A stretch of DNA of 36,379 bases from Henriciella sp. (GTDB lineage Bacteria > Pseudomonadota > Alphaproteobacteria > Caulobacterales > Hyphomonadaceae), in the NCBI GenBank assembly GCA_029238175.1, contig JAQWGO010000170.1, positions 1-36,379 on the forward strand, in the 5' to 3' direction. The notes below the pieces were generated by a model. The model had not been told where the DNA came from. It searched no databases and saw only the letters and a program-made list of their open reading frames with translations. This document shows positions 8,561-16,943 of this stretch, piece by piece. The position numbers and the translations under genes were made by a program. Each line of letters opens with the position of its first letter. Within the stretch, counting starts at the first letter, position 1.

Positions 8561-9951
8561 AGCCCGGCCCTTTTGCCTTTGTAAAAACAACAACGTTCAG
8601 ACTAGCCTTAGTCTATTCGATCCTGTTCGCGCTGTTTTCGGCTGGATTGCTGGCATATCTATTCCAAGCTACCGTGGGCGCCATGCGCGTGGATGCCAAG
8701 ACACGGCTAGAGTCTGAGTTCCAGACCCTAGCTGTCGCTTGGAACACAGGCGGGCCGACCCGGTTGGAGCAGTCGCTTCTTGAGCGTTCATTGGTTCGCG
8801 TTCGTGACTTTACCTATCAGTTTGAAGCAGCCGACGGGCAAATTATTGTCGGTGATATGCCGCGCATGCCGGTTGAACCGCTGAGTGAGTATAGCGTCCC
8901 ACGCCCGGTGACGTTCGAGGTTGAGCGTCCGATCAGCGATGGCTCACCGCTGATCACGACAATTGAGGGCAGGATCGTTCGCCTCGGCGATGATAGCGTC
9001 TTACTCGTTGGTATTAAAATGGATGAGCGTATTCGGCAGGTCAGCCGGGTGACCAGAGCCGTTGCCACCGCTGCGCCTATTGGATTCATATTGGCGCTAT
9101 TGGGCGGCTTTTTCAGTGCACGTTATGCGGCGCGGCGAGCCGAAGCGCTGACGAGAACAGCCGAAGCCGTCGAAGCGGGTGATTTGTCCACGCGTGCACC
9201 TGTTATCGGGTCTGGCGATGAGTTTGATCGCTTAGCTGAGCGCCTGAACGCCATGCTGGCCAAGGTCGAAACCCTTATGGCTGCAACGAAGCAGGCCGGC
9301 GATTCAATTGCGCATGACCTCCGCTCGCCGCTTTCTCGTTTGAGAAACCGTCTTGAGGCTAAATTGCGCGGGCCGATTGATGAAGTTACAGCAAGAGACA
9401 CACTTGGCGAGACAGTTGAAGAAGTCGACCGGGTTCTGGCGACTTTCAATGCGATCCTGCGCTTATCTCGCGTAAATGAGGGCGCCGAAGGCAAGATGAT
9501 GCGGCTTGATTTGAGCGAGCTTGCCGAAGAGATGGCAGAGCTATTTGAACCTGCGTGTGAAGAAGCTGGCTTAACTTTTACCTCTGATATTGAACGTGGT
9601 TTAGAGATTAGAGGAGACCGTGCGCTTCTCGCGCAAGCGATTGCGAACCTGCTGGACAATGCTGTGAAGTACACGCCACCCGGCGAGTCTATCACGTTCA
9701 GAGCATTTCGGCATGACGGCCGCGTCGCGATAACCGTTGAAGATACAGGGCCAGGCATTCCCGAAAAAGACTTGGAACGTGTGAAGACCCGTTTCGTCAG
9801 GTTAGATGATGCCAGAACCCAAGCGGGATCAGGCCTAGGTCTGGCTATGGTCGAAGCGGTTGCGCAATTGCACGGCGGTGAACTGATATTGGCAACTGGC
9901 AAAGAAGGCCGAGGCTTGCGAACAACTGTATCGTTTCCTCGGGATAAGTAG
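8557..9951 (+). CDS. Sensor histidine kinase (second pair)
   Basis: This is a 464-residue membrane kinase with two membrane segments (about residues 17-38 and 169-190) around a periplasmic domain. A HAMP domain (about 190-243, ending GDEFDRLAERLN) and the dimerisation helix follow, with H253 in DSIAHDLRSPLSRL. The HATPase domain carries N368 in LLDNAVKYTPPG, DTGPGIP and GSGLGLAM. The first four bases overlap the response regulator. Its H-box (HDLRSPLSRLR) is of the EnvZ/CpxA-like class and differs clearly from the PhoQ-like kinase upstream, so the two pairs are not a recent duplication. Confidence 0.92.
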   Translation: MKPGPFAFVKTTTFRLALVYSILFALFSAGLLAYLFQATVGAMRVDAKTRLESEFQTLAVAWNTGGPTRLEQSLLERSLVRVRDFTYQFEAADGQIIVGDMPRMPVEPLSEYSVPRPVTFEVERPISDGSPLITTIEGRIVRLGDDSVLLVGIKMDERIRQVSRVTRAVATAAPIGFILALLGGFFSARYAARRAEALTRTAEAVEAGDLSTRAPVIGSGDEFDRLAERLNAMLAKVETLMAATKQAGDSIAHDLRSPLSRLRNRLEAKLRGPIDEVTARDTLGETVEEVDRVLATFNAILRLSRVNEGAEGKMMRLDLSELAEEMAELFEPACEEAGLTFTSDIERGLEIRGDRALLAQAIANLLDNAVKYTPPGESITFRAFRHDGRVAITVEDTGPGIPEKDLERVKTRFVRLDDARTQAGSGLGLAMVEAVAQLHGGELILATGKEGRGLRTTVSFPRDK

Positions 9952-9965
9952 CTGGAGCTGCAAAC

Positions 9966-12671
9966 GTGCTGACAATCAAACCACTAGCAGAGACAGCCGA
10001 AAACGCGCTCGATATGGCCTCCGAATATTCACCCTATTTAGCTAAGCTTTCAAAACTGATCTCTGCCAAGGGTATGCCGGTTAACCCTGCTGGTTTGTAT
10101 GCCCATAGCCTCGCAATCTGCAACGATATGGCGGTCGATGACCCGGATACGCAAGCGATGCTTCGCAGCGCGAAGGCGGCGGCGCACTATGCGATTGCAG
10201 GCTCTGATCTTGCTGGTTTGCGTTCAGTTCCTGAGATAATTGACAATATCACCCGATTTGCAGATGCCGCGACAGCGTCGGCGCTTCGTCATGCGTTGCA
10301 CAAGGCAGGTCTTGAAGAGAAGGGATTGTTTCTGGTCGCGCTTGGTAAGATGGGCGCGTTCGAGCTCAACTATTCGAGTGATATCGACATGGCGGCCTTT
10401 GTTGATGTCGATATTTTCGATGGCGGTACGCGCGAGCCCGTCGATGCGGCGAGCCGCGCGATCAAGGAAGCGATGCGTCTCCTGCATGAGCGCACATCGG
10501 ATGGTTATGTATTTCGAACAGATCTTAGGCTTCGCCCGGATCCAAGTTCAACGCCCTTGGCTGTCTCTACCCGACGGGCTGAACTCTACTATGAAAGCGT
10601 CGGTCAAAACTGGGAGCGAATGGTCTGGATAAAAGCGCGGCCATGTGCTGGCGATATTGAGGCTGGTGAGCAATTTACGAGAATGCTCGAACCCTTCGTT
10701 TGGCGGCGGCATTTGGACTATTGGGCCATCAATGACGTGCATGCCATCAAAGGCATGATCAATGCCAAAGCGGGAGATAAATCCCTTGATGATGTCGCCG
10801 CCGATGTGAAGCTTGGTCCCGGCGGTATTCGCGAAATTGAGTTTTTCGTGCAGACACAGCAAATCATCCTTGGTGGTCGCAATCCCCAACTTCGTGTGCG
10901 TGGAACTTTGCAAGGCTTGGAGGCGCTGACCGAGCTAGGTGTCGTTGAGCCAAGTGTTTCCACTGAACTAAGCCAAGCCTATTTGACATTGCGGGCAGTG
11001 GAGCATCGGATTCAGATGATCGACGATGAGCAAACACACACGCTCCCTTCCTTTGAAGCCAAAAGAGCGTCCGTTGCGGCCCTTTGTGGGCATTCGGAGT
11101 TGGAAGCTTTCGACGCCGCCCTGATCGAAACACGCAGGCTTGTGCATCGGCATTATGTTGAATTATTTGCTCAAGACGCCAGCACATCAAGCGCGACACA
11201 ATATGGAAACTTGGTTTTTACCGGCGTTGATGATGATCCGGGAACAGTCCAAACGCTTTCAGAAATGGGGTTTGATTCCCCGGCTTTAGTCATTGAAAGC
11301 ATTCGCCAATGGCACCGTGGACGCACGCCCGCAACGCGTTCAACGCGGGGGCGCGAATTGCTTACGGCGATCCTCCCCGACTTGTTAAGCGCGATGGGGA
11401 AGACAGGTGAACCCGATGAGGCGTTTCGGCGTTTCAGCCGCTTCTTTGAGGGACTAAGATCTGGGGTCCAGACGCTTTCCATGCTGGCCGCTGAGACTGA
11501 GTTGATGGAAGACTTGGTCACAACTTTAGCAATCGCTCCGCGCATTGCTGACACACTCGCGAAAAGACCCGGATTGCTTGAGGCGCTATTGTCAGTTTCT
11601 GATCGTAAAGAGGCTCCGCGTATCGACGACGAGACTGATTTTGAAGCCGCGCTCGATCTGGTGCGGCGCTGGCACGGTGAACGCGCATTCCTGATTGGCC
11701 ACAGGCTCTTGCACGGAAAACTTGAAGCGAAAGCAGCCGCCGAAAAATGGACGGAACTTGCCGATATCTGTCTAAAACTGATGGCATCTGCTGCTGAGAA
11801 AGAGACGATAAAACGCTATGGAAACGCACCTGGGGCATGGTGTGTTGCGGCATTAGGAAAACTGGGCGGATCGGAAATGACTGCCGGATCTGACCTTGAT
11901 TTGGTTGTCATATATGATCCCAATACCGATGAGGATGCGCAGGTTTGGTTTACGCGGTTCACTCAAAGACTGATTGCTGGTCTATCTTCTGAAACGGCCG
12001 AGGGCGCTCTTTACGAAGTTGATATGCGTCTGCGTCCATCGGGACGCGCAGGGCCTGTCGCAACTTCGGTGCAGGCTTTTGAGCGCTATCATAATACAGA
12101 AGCATGGACTTGGGAGCATATGGCGTTGACCCGCCTTCGCCCAATCGCTGGCGATGAAGAACTTGGGCAACGCATAGTCATGATCGCGCGTGAAGCGAAC
12201 CGGACGGGCGACAATCAAGCTCAAACACGCGATATTCTAGATATGCGAGAGCGGCTTAAACGCGATAAACCTGCGTCGGGCTTATGGGATCTGAAAATGC
12301 GAGATGGTGGACTTGTCGATCTGGAATTCATTGTTCAGCACGCCCTTTTGACACGGACTGAGTTTAAACGTCATGTGCCAAGGCTCGCCGATGCGATTAG
12401 AGGAATTGTTGAAACCGGACATTTTTCAAAGGAAGAGGGCGAGCAATTGGTCGCCTCATTCCGATTTCTACAGTCGCTACAACAGCTGCAGCGTATCGCG
12501 ATTGGTGCGAGTGCGGACACGTCTGACGTCTCTTCGGGACTCGCTGATCGCATGTGCCGGGCGATTGGAGTGGCTGATTTCTCAACGCTCGAAGCGCAGC
12601 TAGAACAAGTGTGTGCAGCCGTTTCTGCATTATTTCATGAAAAACTTGGTAACCGAGCGACGGAAACATAA
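9966..12671 (+). CDS. glnE: Bifunctional glutamine synthetase adenylyltransferase/deadenylase
   Basis: GlnE (901 aa) adds and removes AMP on glutamine synthetase under control of PII and so adjusts nitrogen assimilation. Two nucleotidyltransferase domains are visible. The N-terminal (deadenylylating) one has GKMGAFELNYSSDID with D139 and D141; the C-terminal (adenylylating) one has GKLGGSEMTAGSDLD with D643 and D645. Each is followed by a helical PII-responsive region. The start is GTG 9966 with GGAG at 9954-9957, 14 bases after the kinase stop. The length is a little below the usual 940-990 residues but both active sites are intact. A degP - regulator - kinase - glnE order is a known alphaproteobacterial arrangement. 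Confidence 0.94.
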   Translation: MLTIKPLAETAENALDMASEYSPYLAKLSKLISAKGMPVNPAGLYAHSLAICNDMAVDDPDTQAMLRSAKAAAHYAIAGSDLAGLRSVPEIIDNITRFADAATASALRHALHKAGLEEKGLFLVALGKMGAFELNYSSDIDMAAFVDVDIFDGGTREPVDAASRAIKEAMRLLHERTSDGYVFRTDLRLRPDPSSTPLAVSTRRAELYYESVGQNWERMVWIKARPCAGDIEAGEQFTRMLEPFVWRRHLDYWAINDVHAIKGMINAKAGDKSLDDVAADVKLGPGGIREIEFFVQTQQIILGGRNPQLRVRGTLQGLEALTELGVVEPSVSTELSQAYLTLRAVEHRIQMIDDEQTHTLPSFEAKRASVAALCGHSELEAFDAALIETRRLVHRHYVELFAQDASTSSATQYGNLVFTGVDDDPGTVQTLSEMGFDSPALVIESIRQWHRGRTPATRSTRGRELLTAILPDLLSAMGKTGEPDEAFRRFSRFFEGLRSGVQTLSMLAAETELMEDLVTTLAIAPRIADTLAKRPGLLEALLSVSDRKEAPRIDDETDFEAALDLVRRWHGERAFLIGHRLLHGKLEAKAAAEKWTELADICLKLMASAAEKETIKRYGNAPGAWCVAALGKLGGSEMTAGSDLDLVVIYDPNTDEDAQVWFTRFTQRLIAGLSSETAEGALYEVDMRLRPSGRAGPVATSVQAFERYHNTEAWTWEHMALTRLRPIAGDEELGQRIVMIAREANRTGDNQAQTRDILDMRERLKRDKPASGLWDLKMRDGGLVDLEFIVQHALLTRTEFKRHVPRLADAIRGIVETGHFSKEEGEQLVASFRFLQSLQQLQRIAIGASADTSDVSSGLADRMCRAIGVADFSTLEAQLEQVCAAVSALFHEKLGNRATET

Positions 12672-12718
12672 TCTCAGCGCGTTCTATAGTTAGGTTTGAA
12701 CAGAAAGGGCCTGACATA

Positions 12719-13228
12719 ATGAAAAAACTAACAATTGCAGCTCTCCTCGTTGCCGGCGCTGGCACGCTCACTTTTGCGGCTGTTGCAGCCCCTCATGGTC
12801 ACAAAGGTGGCGGTGAGAAAATGCTTGAACAAGTTGATGCCAATCAAGATGGCAACATCACAAAAGCTGAAATCGAAGCCCATAAAGCGACTAAGAAAGC
12901 AGAACGATTTGCTGCCGCAGATGCCAATGGTGACGGGCTCGTCTCATTTGCTGAGTTTGAAGCGCACGCTGAAGCTGAAAAGGCGCGCCGCGAGGCAGAA
13001 CGTCGTGAGCGTAGATTTGCCGAGCTTGATTCAGACGGTGATGGTTTTGTGACCCAAGCTGAAATGGAAGCTGCCAAAGGTAAGCGCGGTGACCGCCAAG
13101 AAAGTCGTTTCGATCGGATGGATACGGATGGCGATGGTGTACTAACGTCAGAAGAGCGCGAAGCTGCGAAAGCGGCACGTGCTGAGCGTAAAGAAGGTCG
13201 ACGCGGTATGATTCGCGGCAATCGATAG
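12719..13228 (+). CDS. Secreted EF-hand protein with four calcium loops
   Basis: This 169-residue protein starts with a signal peptide (MKKLTIAALLVAGAG..., AVAAPHG). It holds four canonical EF-hand loops: DANQDGNITKAE, DANGDGLVSFAE, DSDGDGFVTQAE and DTDGDGVLTSEE. The loops are separated by Arg/Lys/Glu/Ala-rich helices. It should bind calcium in the periplasm or outside the cell. AAAGGG lies upstream of the ATG. No enzymatic domain is present. It lies 78-81 bases before an ECF sigma operon, with an inverted repeat between, so it may be a regulated target or simply a neighbour. Similar small EF-hand proteins are common in marine alphaproteobacteria and their roles are mostly unknown. Confidence 0.88.
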   Translation: MKKLTIAALLVAGAGTLTFAAVAAPHGHKGGGEKMLEQVDANQDGNITKAEIEAHKATKKAERFAAADANGDGLVSFAEFEAHAEAEKARREAERRERRFAELDSDGDGFVTQAEMEAAKGKRGDRQESRFDRMDTDGDGVLTSEEREAAKAARAERKEGRRGMIRGNR

Positions 13229-13250
13229 TTAGGTCGTAGCGATATGTCAC

Positions 13251-13284
13251 CGAAGGCGAGAATTCTCCCCCTCGCTCGCCTTCG
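13251..13284. repeat. Perfect 10-bp inverted repeat between the EF-hand and sigma genes
   Basis: CGAAGGCGAG (13251-13260) is matched exactly by CTCGCCTTCG (13275-13284) around a 14-base spacer. There is no T-run on either side, so it is not a classical intrinsic terminator. It may be an attenuator, an RNA-stability hairpin for the EF-hand transcript, or a binding site in front of the ECF operon, whose start is only about 25 bases downstream. Confidence 0.55.
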
Positions 13285-13309
13285 ATGACAAACGCGCTAG
13301 ACTGCCTTG

Positions 13310-13864
13310 GTGGCTGGAATCAGTGAACTCGATCAGATTACCCGCGCAGCAAACGGGGATAAGGCCGCGCAAACCGCGCTGGTCAACCGAAACATGCCTA
13401 TTGTATTCAGAACAGCCTACCGAATGATCGGTGATCGCGCCGAAGCTGAGGACATTACGCAGGAAACTTTTCTGCGGGCTTGGAAAATGCTGCCAACTTG
13501 GCAGCCGAAAGCCAAGTTTTCGACATGGGCCTGTACTGTCGCGCTGAACTTATGTCGCGACAGACTACGCAAGAAAAAACCGGTCCTGATGGATGAACTC
13601 CCAGAGCGTGTTGATAATGCGCTTCGACCAGAAGAGGCTTTAGCTTCAAGCCAGGCATTGTCAGGGATTGAAGCTGAGATACTCAAACTCCCTGACCGAC
13701 AGAGAGAGGCGATTAGCCTTTGCGCTTTGGAGGGGATGGGCAATATTGAGGCGGCAGAGACGATGGACGTAAGCGTCCATGCGCTCGAAAGCCTCTTGGC
13801 TCGTGCAAGGCGAACGCTACGTACGGCTTTAAAACCAGCCATTAGGGCAGGAGATCAATCATGA
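13310..13864 (+). CDS. ECF-type RNA polymerase sigma factor
   Basis: This protein of about 184 residues has sigma region 2 (about residues 20-90; AEDITQETFLRAWKML, KFSTWACTVALN) and region 4 (about 125-178; LPDRQREAISL, then the helix-turn-helix GNIEAAETMDVSVHALESLLARAR). GTG 13310 is chosen as start; the codon before it (TTG 13307) is also possible, and neither has a clear ribosome-binding site. The stop overlaps the next gene as ATGA. The downstream pair, a single-pass membrane protein and a CnrX-like sensor, suggests a CnrH-type system in which the sigma factor is held at the membrane and released by a periplasmic signal. Confidence 0.9.
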   Translation: MAGISELDQITRAANGDKAAQTALVNRNMPIVFRTAYRMIGDRAEAEDITQETFLRAWKMLPTWQPKAKFSTWACTVALNLCRDRLRKKKPVLMDELPERVDNALRPEEALASSQALSGIEAEILKLPDRQREAISLCALEGMGNIEAAETMDVSVHALESLLARARRTLRTALKPAIRAGDQS

Positions 13865-14319
13865 CCGTAAAAGGTATAACAGTTGAACGCGTTCTCGAGA
13901 TCATCGAGGCCTATGGCGCTTATCCAAATGGGTGGCCTGAAGAAGAGCGTTTATCTGCTGAGGCAATGATTGACGCTCAACAAGATACATTTGCCGCCGC
14001 TTTGGCGGATGCTCGCGAACTTGATCGCATTTTGGCTGAGGGGGCGATTGTCGAACCGTCCGCGGATTTAGCTGCTAGAATACTGGCTTCCGCGCCAGAG
14101 GCGCCTAGGCTTGGTATGATTGCTCGCCTTAAGGATATTCTTTTCCCACAAGGCACAAGGTGGCCAGCTGGTGCAACGCTTGCGAGCCTCGCAATGGGAT
14201 TAATCGGAGGGTATGCTTACGCTTCGACTGGAATTGTTTATGATGAAGCTGGCGAAGCCTATTATTCTGCATTTAGCTATGATGCTGAAACGGCTTGGGT
14301 AAGTGAGGATGCGGAATGA
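13861..14319 (+). CDS. Single-pass membrane protein in the anti-sigma position
   Basis: This 152-residue protein has a cytoplasmic N-terminal part of about 100 residues (VLEIIEAYGAYPNGWPEEER...), one membrane segment around residues 105-122, and a short acidic C-terminal tail outside. This is the topology of ECF anti-sigma factors. No zinc-binding HxxxCxxC motif is present, so it is not a ZAS-type protein. It overlaps the sigma gene by ATGA and the next gene by ATGA, so all three are translationally coupled. The anti-sigma role rests on position and topology; family membership is not recognised with certainty. Confidence 0.7.
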   Translation: MTVKGITVERVLEIIEAYGAYPNGWPEEERLSAEAMIDAQQDTFAAALADARELDRILAEGAIVEPSADLAARILASAPEAPRLGMIARLKDILFPQGTRWPAGATLASLAMGLIGGYAYASTGIVYDEAGEAYYSAFSYDAETAWVSEDAE

Positions 14320-14831
14320 CCGAACAGACTTCATCTCGTTTTCCATATTGGTTGGTGATTTCGCTGATCGTCAATGCGCTCTTGATCGGTTTGCTGATCG
14401 GCGGCGGTCTCGGTAAGCGCAAATCTGGTGGTCCATCAATCATTGCTGGCGATGAACGCGCAATTGTTCGTGGTCTTGAACAATCATTGAACGATCAAGA
14501 TCGCAGGGTATTGCGCCGGTCTTTGCGTTCAGCCTTCGAGCGAACCAGAGATGAGCGACGTGAGCTCAGAGCAGCTCGAGCATTACTGTCCGATGCGCTC
14601 CAAGCTGATCCATATGACCGCGCCGCTGTCAGCAGTGCGTTCGCACGCCTGCGCACCGCAGATGGCAATATGAAAGTCGGTCTGCAGGAAGAATTAGCAG
14701 ATCAGTTCGCAAAGCTATCTGTCGACCAACGCCGGGCGATTGTCGGAAACCTTGAGAGACGGGGTGCGTATGGACGCCAAGGCCCAAGAGAGCGAGGAGA
14801 TCGTCGACCACCGCCGCCGCCGCACGACTAG
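14316..14831 (+). CDS. Periplasmic heavy-metal-sensor-like protein (CnrX/CzcE-type helical hairpin)
   Basis: This 171-residue protein has an N-terminal membrane anchor (about residues 11-32), then a highly charged helical domain (about 45-150; LNDQDRRVLRRSLRSAFERTRDERREL, broken here into helix segments, then LADQFAKLSVDQRRAIVGNLERR), and a basic, proline-rich tail (RRPPPPPHD). The pattern matches the periplasmic heavy-metal sensor family that includes CnrX and the CpxP-like fold. The usual His/Met-rich metal site is not obvious, so the signal may not be a metal. It is the third gene of the ECF operon. Its stop overlaps the convergent GFA gene. Confidence 0.72.
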   Translation: MTEQTSSRFPYWLVISLIVNALLIGLLIGGGLGKRKSGGPSIIAGDERAIVRGLEQSLNDQDRRVLRRSLRSAFERTRDERRELRAARALLSDALQADPYDRAAVSSAFARLRTADGNMKVGLQEELADQFAKLSVDQRRAIVGNLERRGAYGRQGPRERGDRRPPPPPHD

Positions 14832-15223
14832 GCTTTGGATTTGTGGGCAAGGCTTGCCGCGTTAGCTTCCCAATTCTGCCCGTCAAACTTGTTGATGGTT
14901 ACATCCAGATCCATCCAATTATCGATACATCTATACGTCACTGCAAAACCGTCCTGATTAGAGCGTGGGACGTAATAGCTTTTAACGCCGCACGTCTTAC
15001 AGAAACGATGCTTCGCGCCGCCTGAATTGAATGTGTATTCGGTCAGGACCTCCGCGCCTTTTAGCAGCCGGAACCGAGACGATGGGACGATGACATGAAT
15101 ATTTCCACTCATCGCACAAATCGAACAATTGCAATCTTCGGCTTCAAAAGCTGCCGGTAGATCGACTTCGAACCGGACTTTGCCGCAGTGACAACCGCCT
15201 TGGTGGGTGATGAATTCAGTCAT
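14828..15223 (-). CDS. GFA/CENP-V family zinc-binding protein
   Basis: The protein of about 131 residues carries the zinc-binding cysteines of the glutathione-dependent formaldehyde-activating (GFA) fold: GGCHCGKV, DCNCSICAMSG and HRFCKTCGVKSYYVPRS. Family members act on S-hydroxymethyl-glutathione or have unknown thiol-related roles, so the substrate is open. ATG 15223 is preferred; GTG 15229 would add two residues. Its stop codon shares CTAG with the stop of the convergent metal-sensor gene, so the two transcripts must overlap. The sirtuin gene is divergent, with only 47 bases between the starts. Confidence 0.9.
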   Translation of the reverse strand: MTEFITHQGGCHCGKVRFEVDLPAAFEAEDCNCSICAMSGNIHVIVPSSRFRLLKGAEVLTEYTFNSGGAKHRFCKTCGVKSYYVPRSNQDGFAVTYRCIDNWMDLDVTINKFDGQNWEANAASLAHKSKA

Positions 15224-15270
15224 GATCACTTGCTCGTATTTTTGCGTTCGCGCTATGCTATAGGCCAGTC

Positions 15271-15993
15271 ATGATAGATCACAAACACATCCTTGTTCTG
15301 ACCGGTTCAGGCATCTCCGCAGAAAGCGGCATTTCAACCTATCGCGGCGGCGCTGACGGCGATGAGGGCCTATGGTCGGCGGTGGATTTTCAAAAGTATG
15401 CCTCACCAGAAGGGTTCGCCGAAGATCCAATAGGCGTTCATAATTTCTACAATGTCCGCCGGGCCCAGATACGCACAGTGACCCCAAATCCAGCGCATTT
15501 TGCCTTGGCCCGTTTACAGGGCCACTTATCTAAGATCGGTGGCTCCCTCACACTCGTGACCCAAAATGTCGACGACCTACATGAGCGGGCAGGAGCTGAG
15601 ACATTCCACATGCATGGCGAAATACTCAAAGGCTTTTGTGCAAACTGCGACCGTGATCGCTTCACCGTTGTCGGTGATCTCGCCGTTACAGACGCGTGCA
15701 GCTCCTGCGGACGGATTGGCACGCTACGCCCCGATGTCGTGTGGTTCGGTGAAATGCCTTACCATATGGACGCGATCTACAGCGCCATGCAAGCCGCCGA
15801 TCTGTTCGTATCCATCGGGACAAGCGGCAGCGTCTATCCTGCAGCGGGCTTTGTTCAAGAGGCGCGCGTGAGCGGAATTCGTACAATGGAGCTAAACTTA
15901 GAACCGTCAGATAATGCATTCGCCTTCGATCATGCAGAATATGGCCTTGCCGGAGAAATTGTTCCGGCGTGGGCCGCGAACTGGGGCATTTAG
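15271..15993 (+). CDS. cobB: Sir2-family NAD-dependent protein deacylase (CobB/SIRT5-like)
   Basis: This 240-residue cytoplasmic sirtuin would remove acyl groups from protein lysines using NAD+. Visible motifs are GSGISAESGIS (NAD binding), TQNVDDLHERAG, catalytic H115 in HMHGE, four zinc cysteines (CANC and CSSC), RPDVVWFGE and GTSGSVYPAAG. Y60 and R63 in FYNVRR match the Tyr/Arg pair that reads negatively charged acyl groups in SIRT5 and bacterial CobB, so succinyl- or malonyl-lysine is a plausible substrate as well as acetyl-lysine. The promoter must lie in the short gap shared with the divergent GFA gene; TATGCTATAG is a candidate -10 region. Confidence 0.93.
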   Translation: MIDHKHILVLTGSGISAESGISTYRGGADGDEGLWSAVDFQKYASPEGFAEDPIGVHNFYNVRRAQIRTVTPNPAHFALARLQGHLSKIGGSLTLVTQNVDDLHERAGAETFHMHGEILKGFCANCDRDRFTVVGDLAVTDACSSCGRIGTLRPDVVWFGEMPYHMDAIYSAMQAADLFVSIGTSGSVYPAAGFVQEARVSGIRTMELNLEPSDNAFAFDHAEYGLAGEIVPAWAANWGI

Positions 15994-16036
15994 CGACTGA
16001 CTATACAATTTGTCCTTACACAACGCCAAAAGCCAG

Positions 16037-16933
16037 CTAACTGGTTTTGCGCGCGCTCCATTCTCCTATACGTGCAATTGCGTCGCGTGATTGTTTCAAG
16101 AACGGATAGAACGCCTGAAAGACGTGGAACATTTCCGGCCAAATCTCTAAACTGACTTCTACATTAACTGCGCCCGCGCGTTCAGCGAGCATAATCGAAT
16201 CCGACATCAAAACTTCATCCGGGCCAACTTGGATGAGCATGGGTGGAAGCCCGGATAGATCAGCGAATACAGGTGAAGCTAAAGGCGATTTGGCGTCTGC
16301 GCCATTGAGGTACATGCCTGCCATCCGATCAATACTGGCCTTGGTGATCATCGGGTCGCGTTCTGCCTTGTTATCGTAACTCCAGCTCTCATTCGTTAGG
16401 TTCACCCATGGTGAGAGTAGAGCTAAACCAGCAGGCATTGGCAGGCCCTCATCACGTGCTTTGATAGCTGTCGCTACGGCTGTGCCGCCCCCGGCACTGT
16501 CACCGGAGATGATGATCTTGTTTGGCGAAACGCCGGTTTCCAACAGCGCTTTGTAGGCTGCCACCCCATCGTCGATAGCCGCCGGGAATGGGTCTTCCGG
16601 ACCTAGACGATAATCCATGGACCAGCATGATGCCTTCATCGCATCGGCGATGTGGGACACCATTCCGGTATGTGTTTCGGGCGATCCTATGACGTATCCA
16701 CCGCCATGAAAGTAGAGCAGTGTTCGATCTCCCTCTACATTCTCAGGCGTAATCCTCTGAGCACGAACGCCGCCAAGTTCGCCCGCTCCAATTTTGGCAC
16801 TCTCGATCGGAAGCATGTTCGCTGTCGAGGCTAACATCGCAGCTCTCATCATTTCTATGGATGGCTCGGTGCCTGCGCTTGCTGCGCGGCTTGCGAGTAG
16901 GAGCTGGCGAATTTGTTCGACGTCTGCACTCAT
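16037..16933 (-). CDS. HSL-type alpha/beta hydrolase (esterase)
   Basis: This 298-residue protein belongs to the hormone-sensitive-lipase family of carboxylesterases. The oxyanion motif HGGG lies at residues 76-79 and the nucleophile S146 in GDSAGG. The likely acid is D239 in VGPDEVLMSD and the base H270 in MFHVF. There is no signal peptide, so it is cytoplasmic. An AGGAG lies upstream, overlapping the stop of the amidase gene (spacing 10 bases), which points to translational coupling. Substrate is unknown; short-chain esters are usual for the family. Confidence 0.9.
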   Translation of the reverse strand: MSADVEQIRQLLLASRAASAGTEPSIEMMRAAMLASTANMLPIESAKIGAGELGGVRAQRITPENVEGDRTLLYFHGGGYVIGSPETHTGMVSHIADAMKASCWSMDYRLGPEDPFPAAIDDGVAAYKALLETGVSPNKIIISGDSAGGGTAVATAIKARDEGLPMPAGLALLSPWVNLTNESWSYDNKAERDPMITKASIDRMAGMYLNGADAKSPLASPVFADLSGLPPMLIQVGPDEVLMSDSIMLAERAGAVNVEVSLEIWPEMFHVFQAFYPFLKQSRDAIARIGEWSARKTS

Positions 16934-16943
16934 GATCTATCTC

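Noticed and set aside
9123-9902. Long minus-strand open frame (259 codons) opposite the second histidine kinase
   Set aside because: Its product is a Ser/Arg/Ala-rich low-complexity sequence and the plus strand encodes a fully conserved kinase here. It is a shadow of codon bias.
2377-9951. Tandem duplication giving the two regulator/kinase pairs
   Set aside because: The H-boxes (HALKTPLAVL against HDLRSPLSRL) and sensor domains differ strongly, so they are old, separate paralogues.
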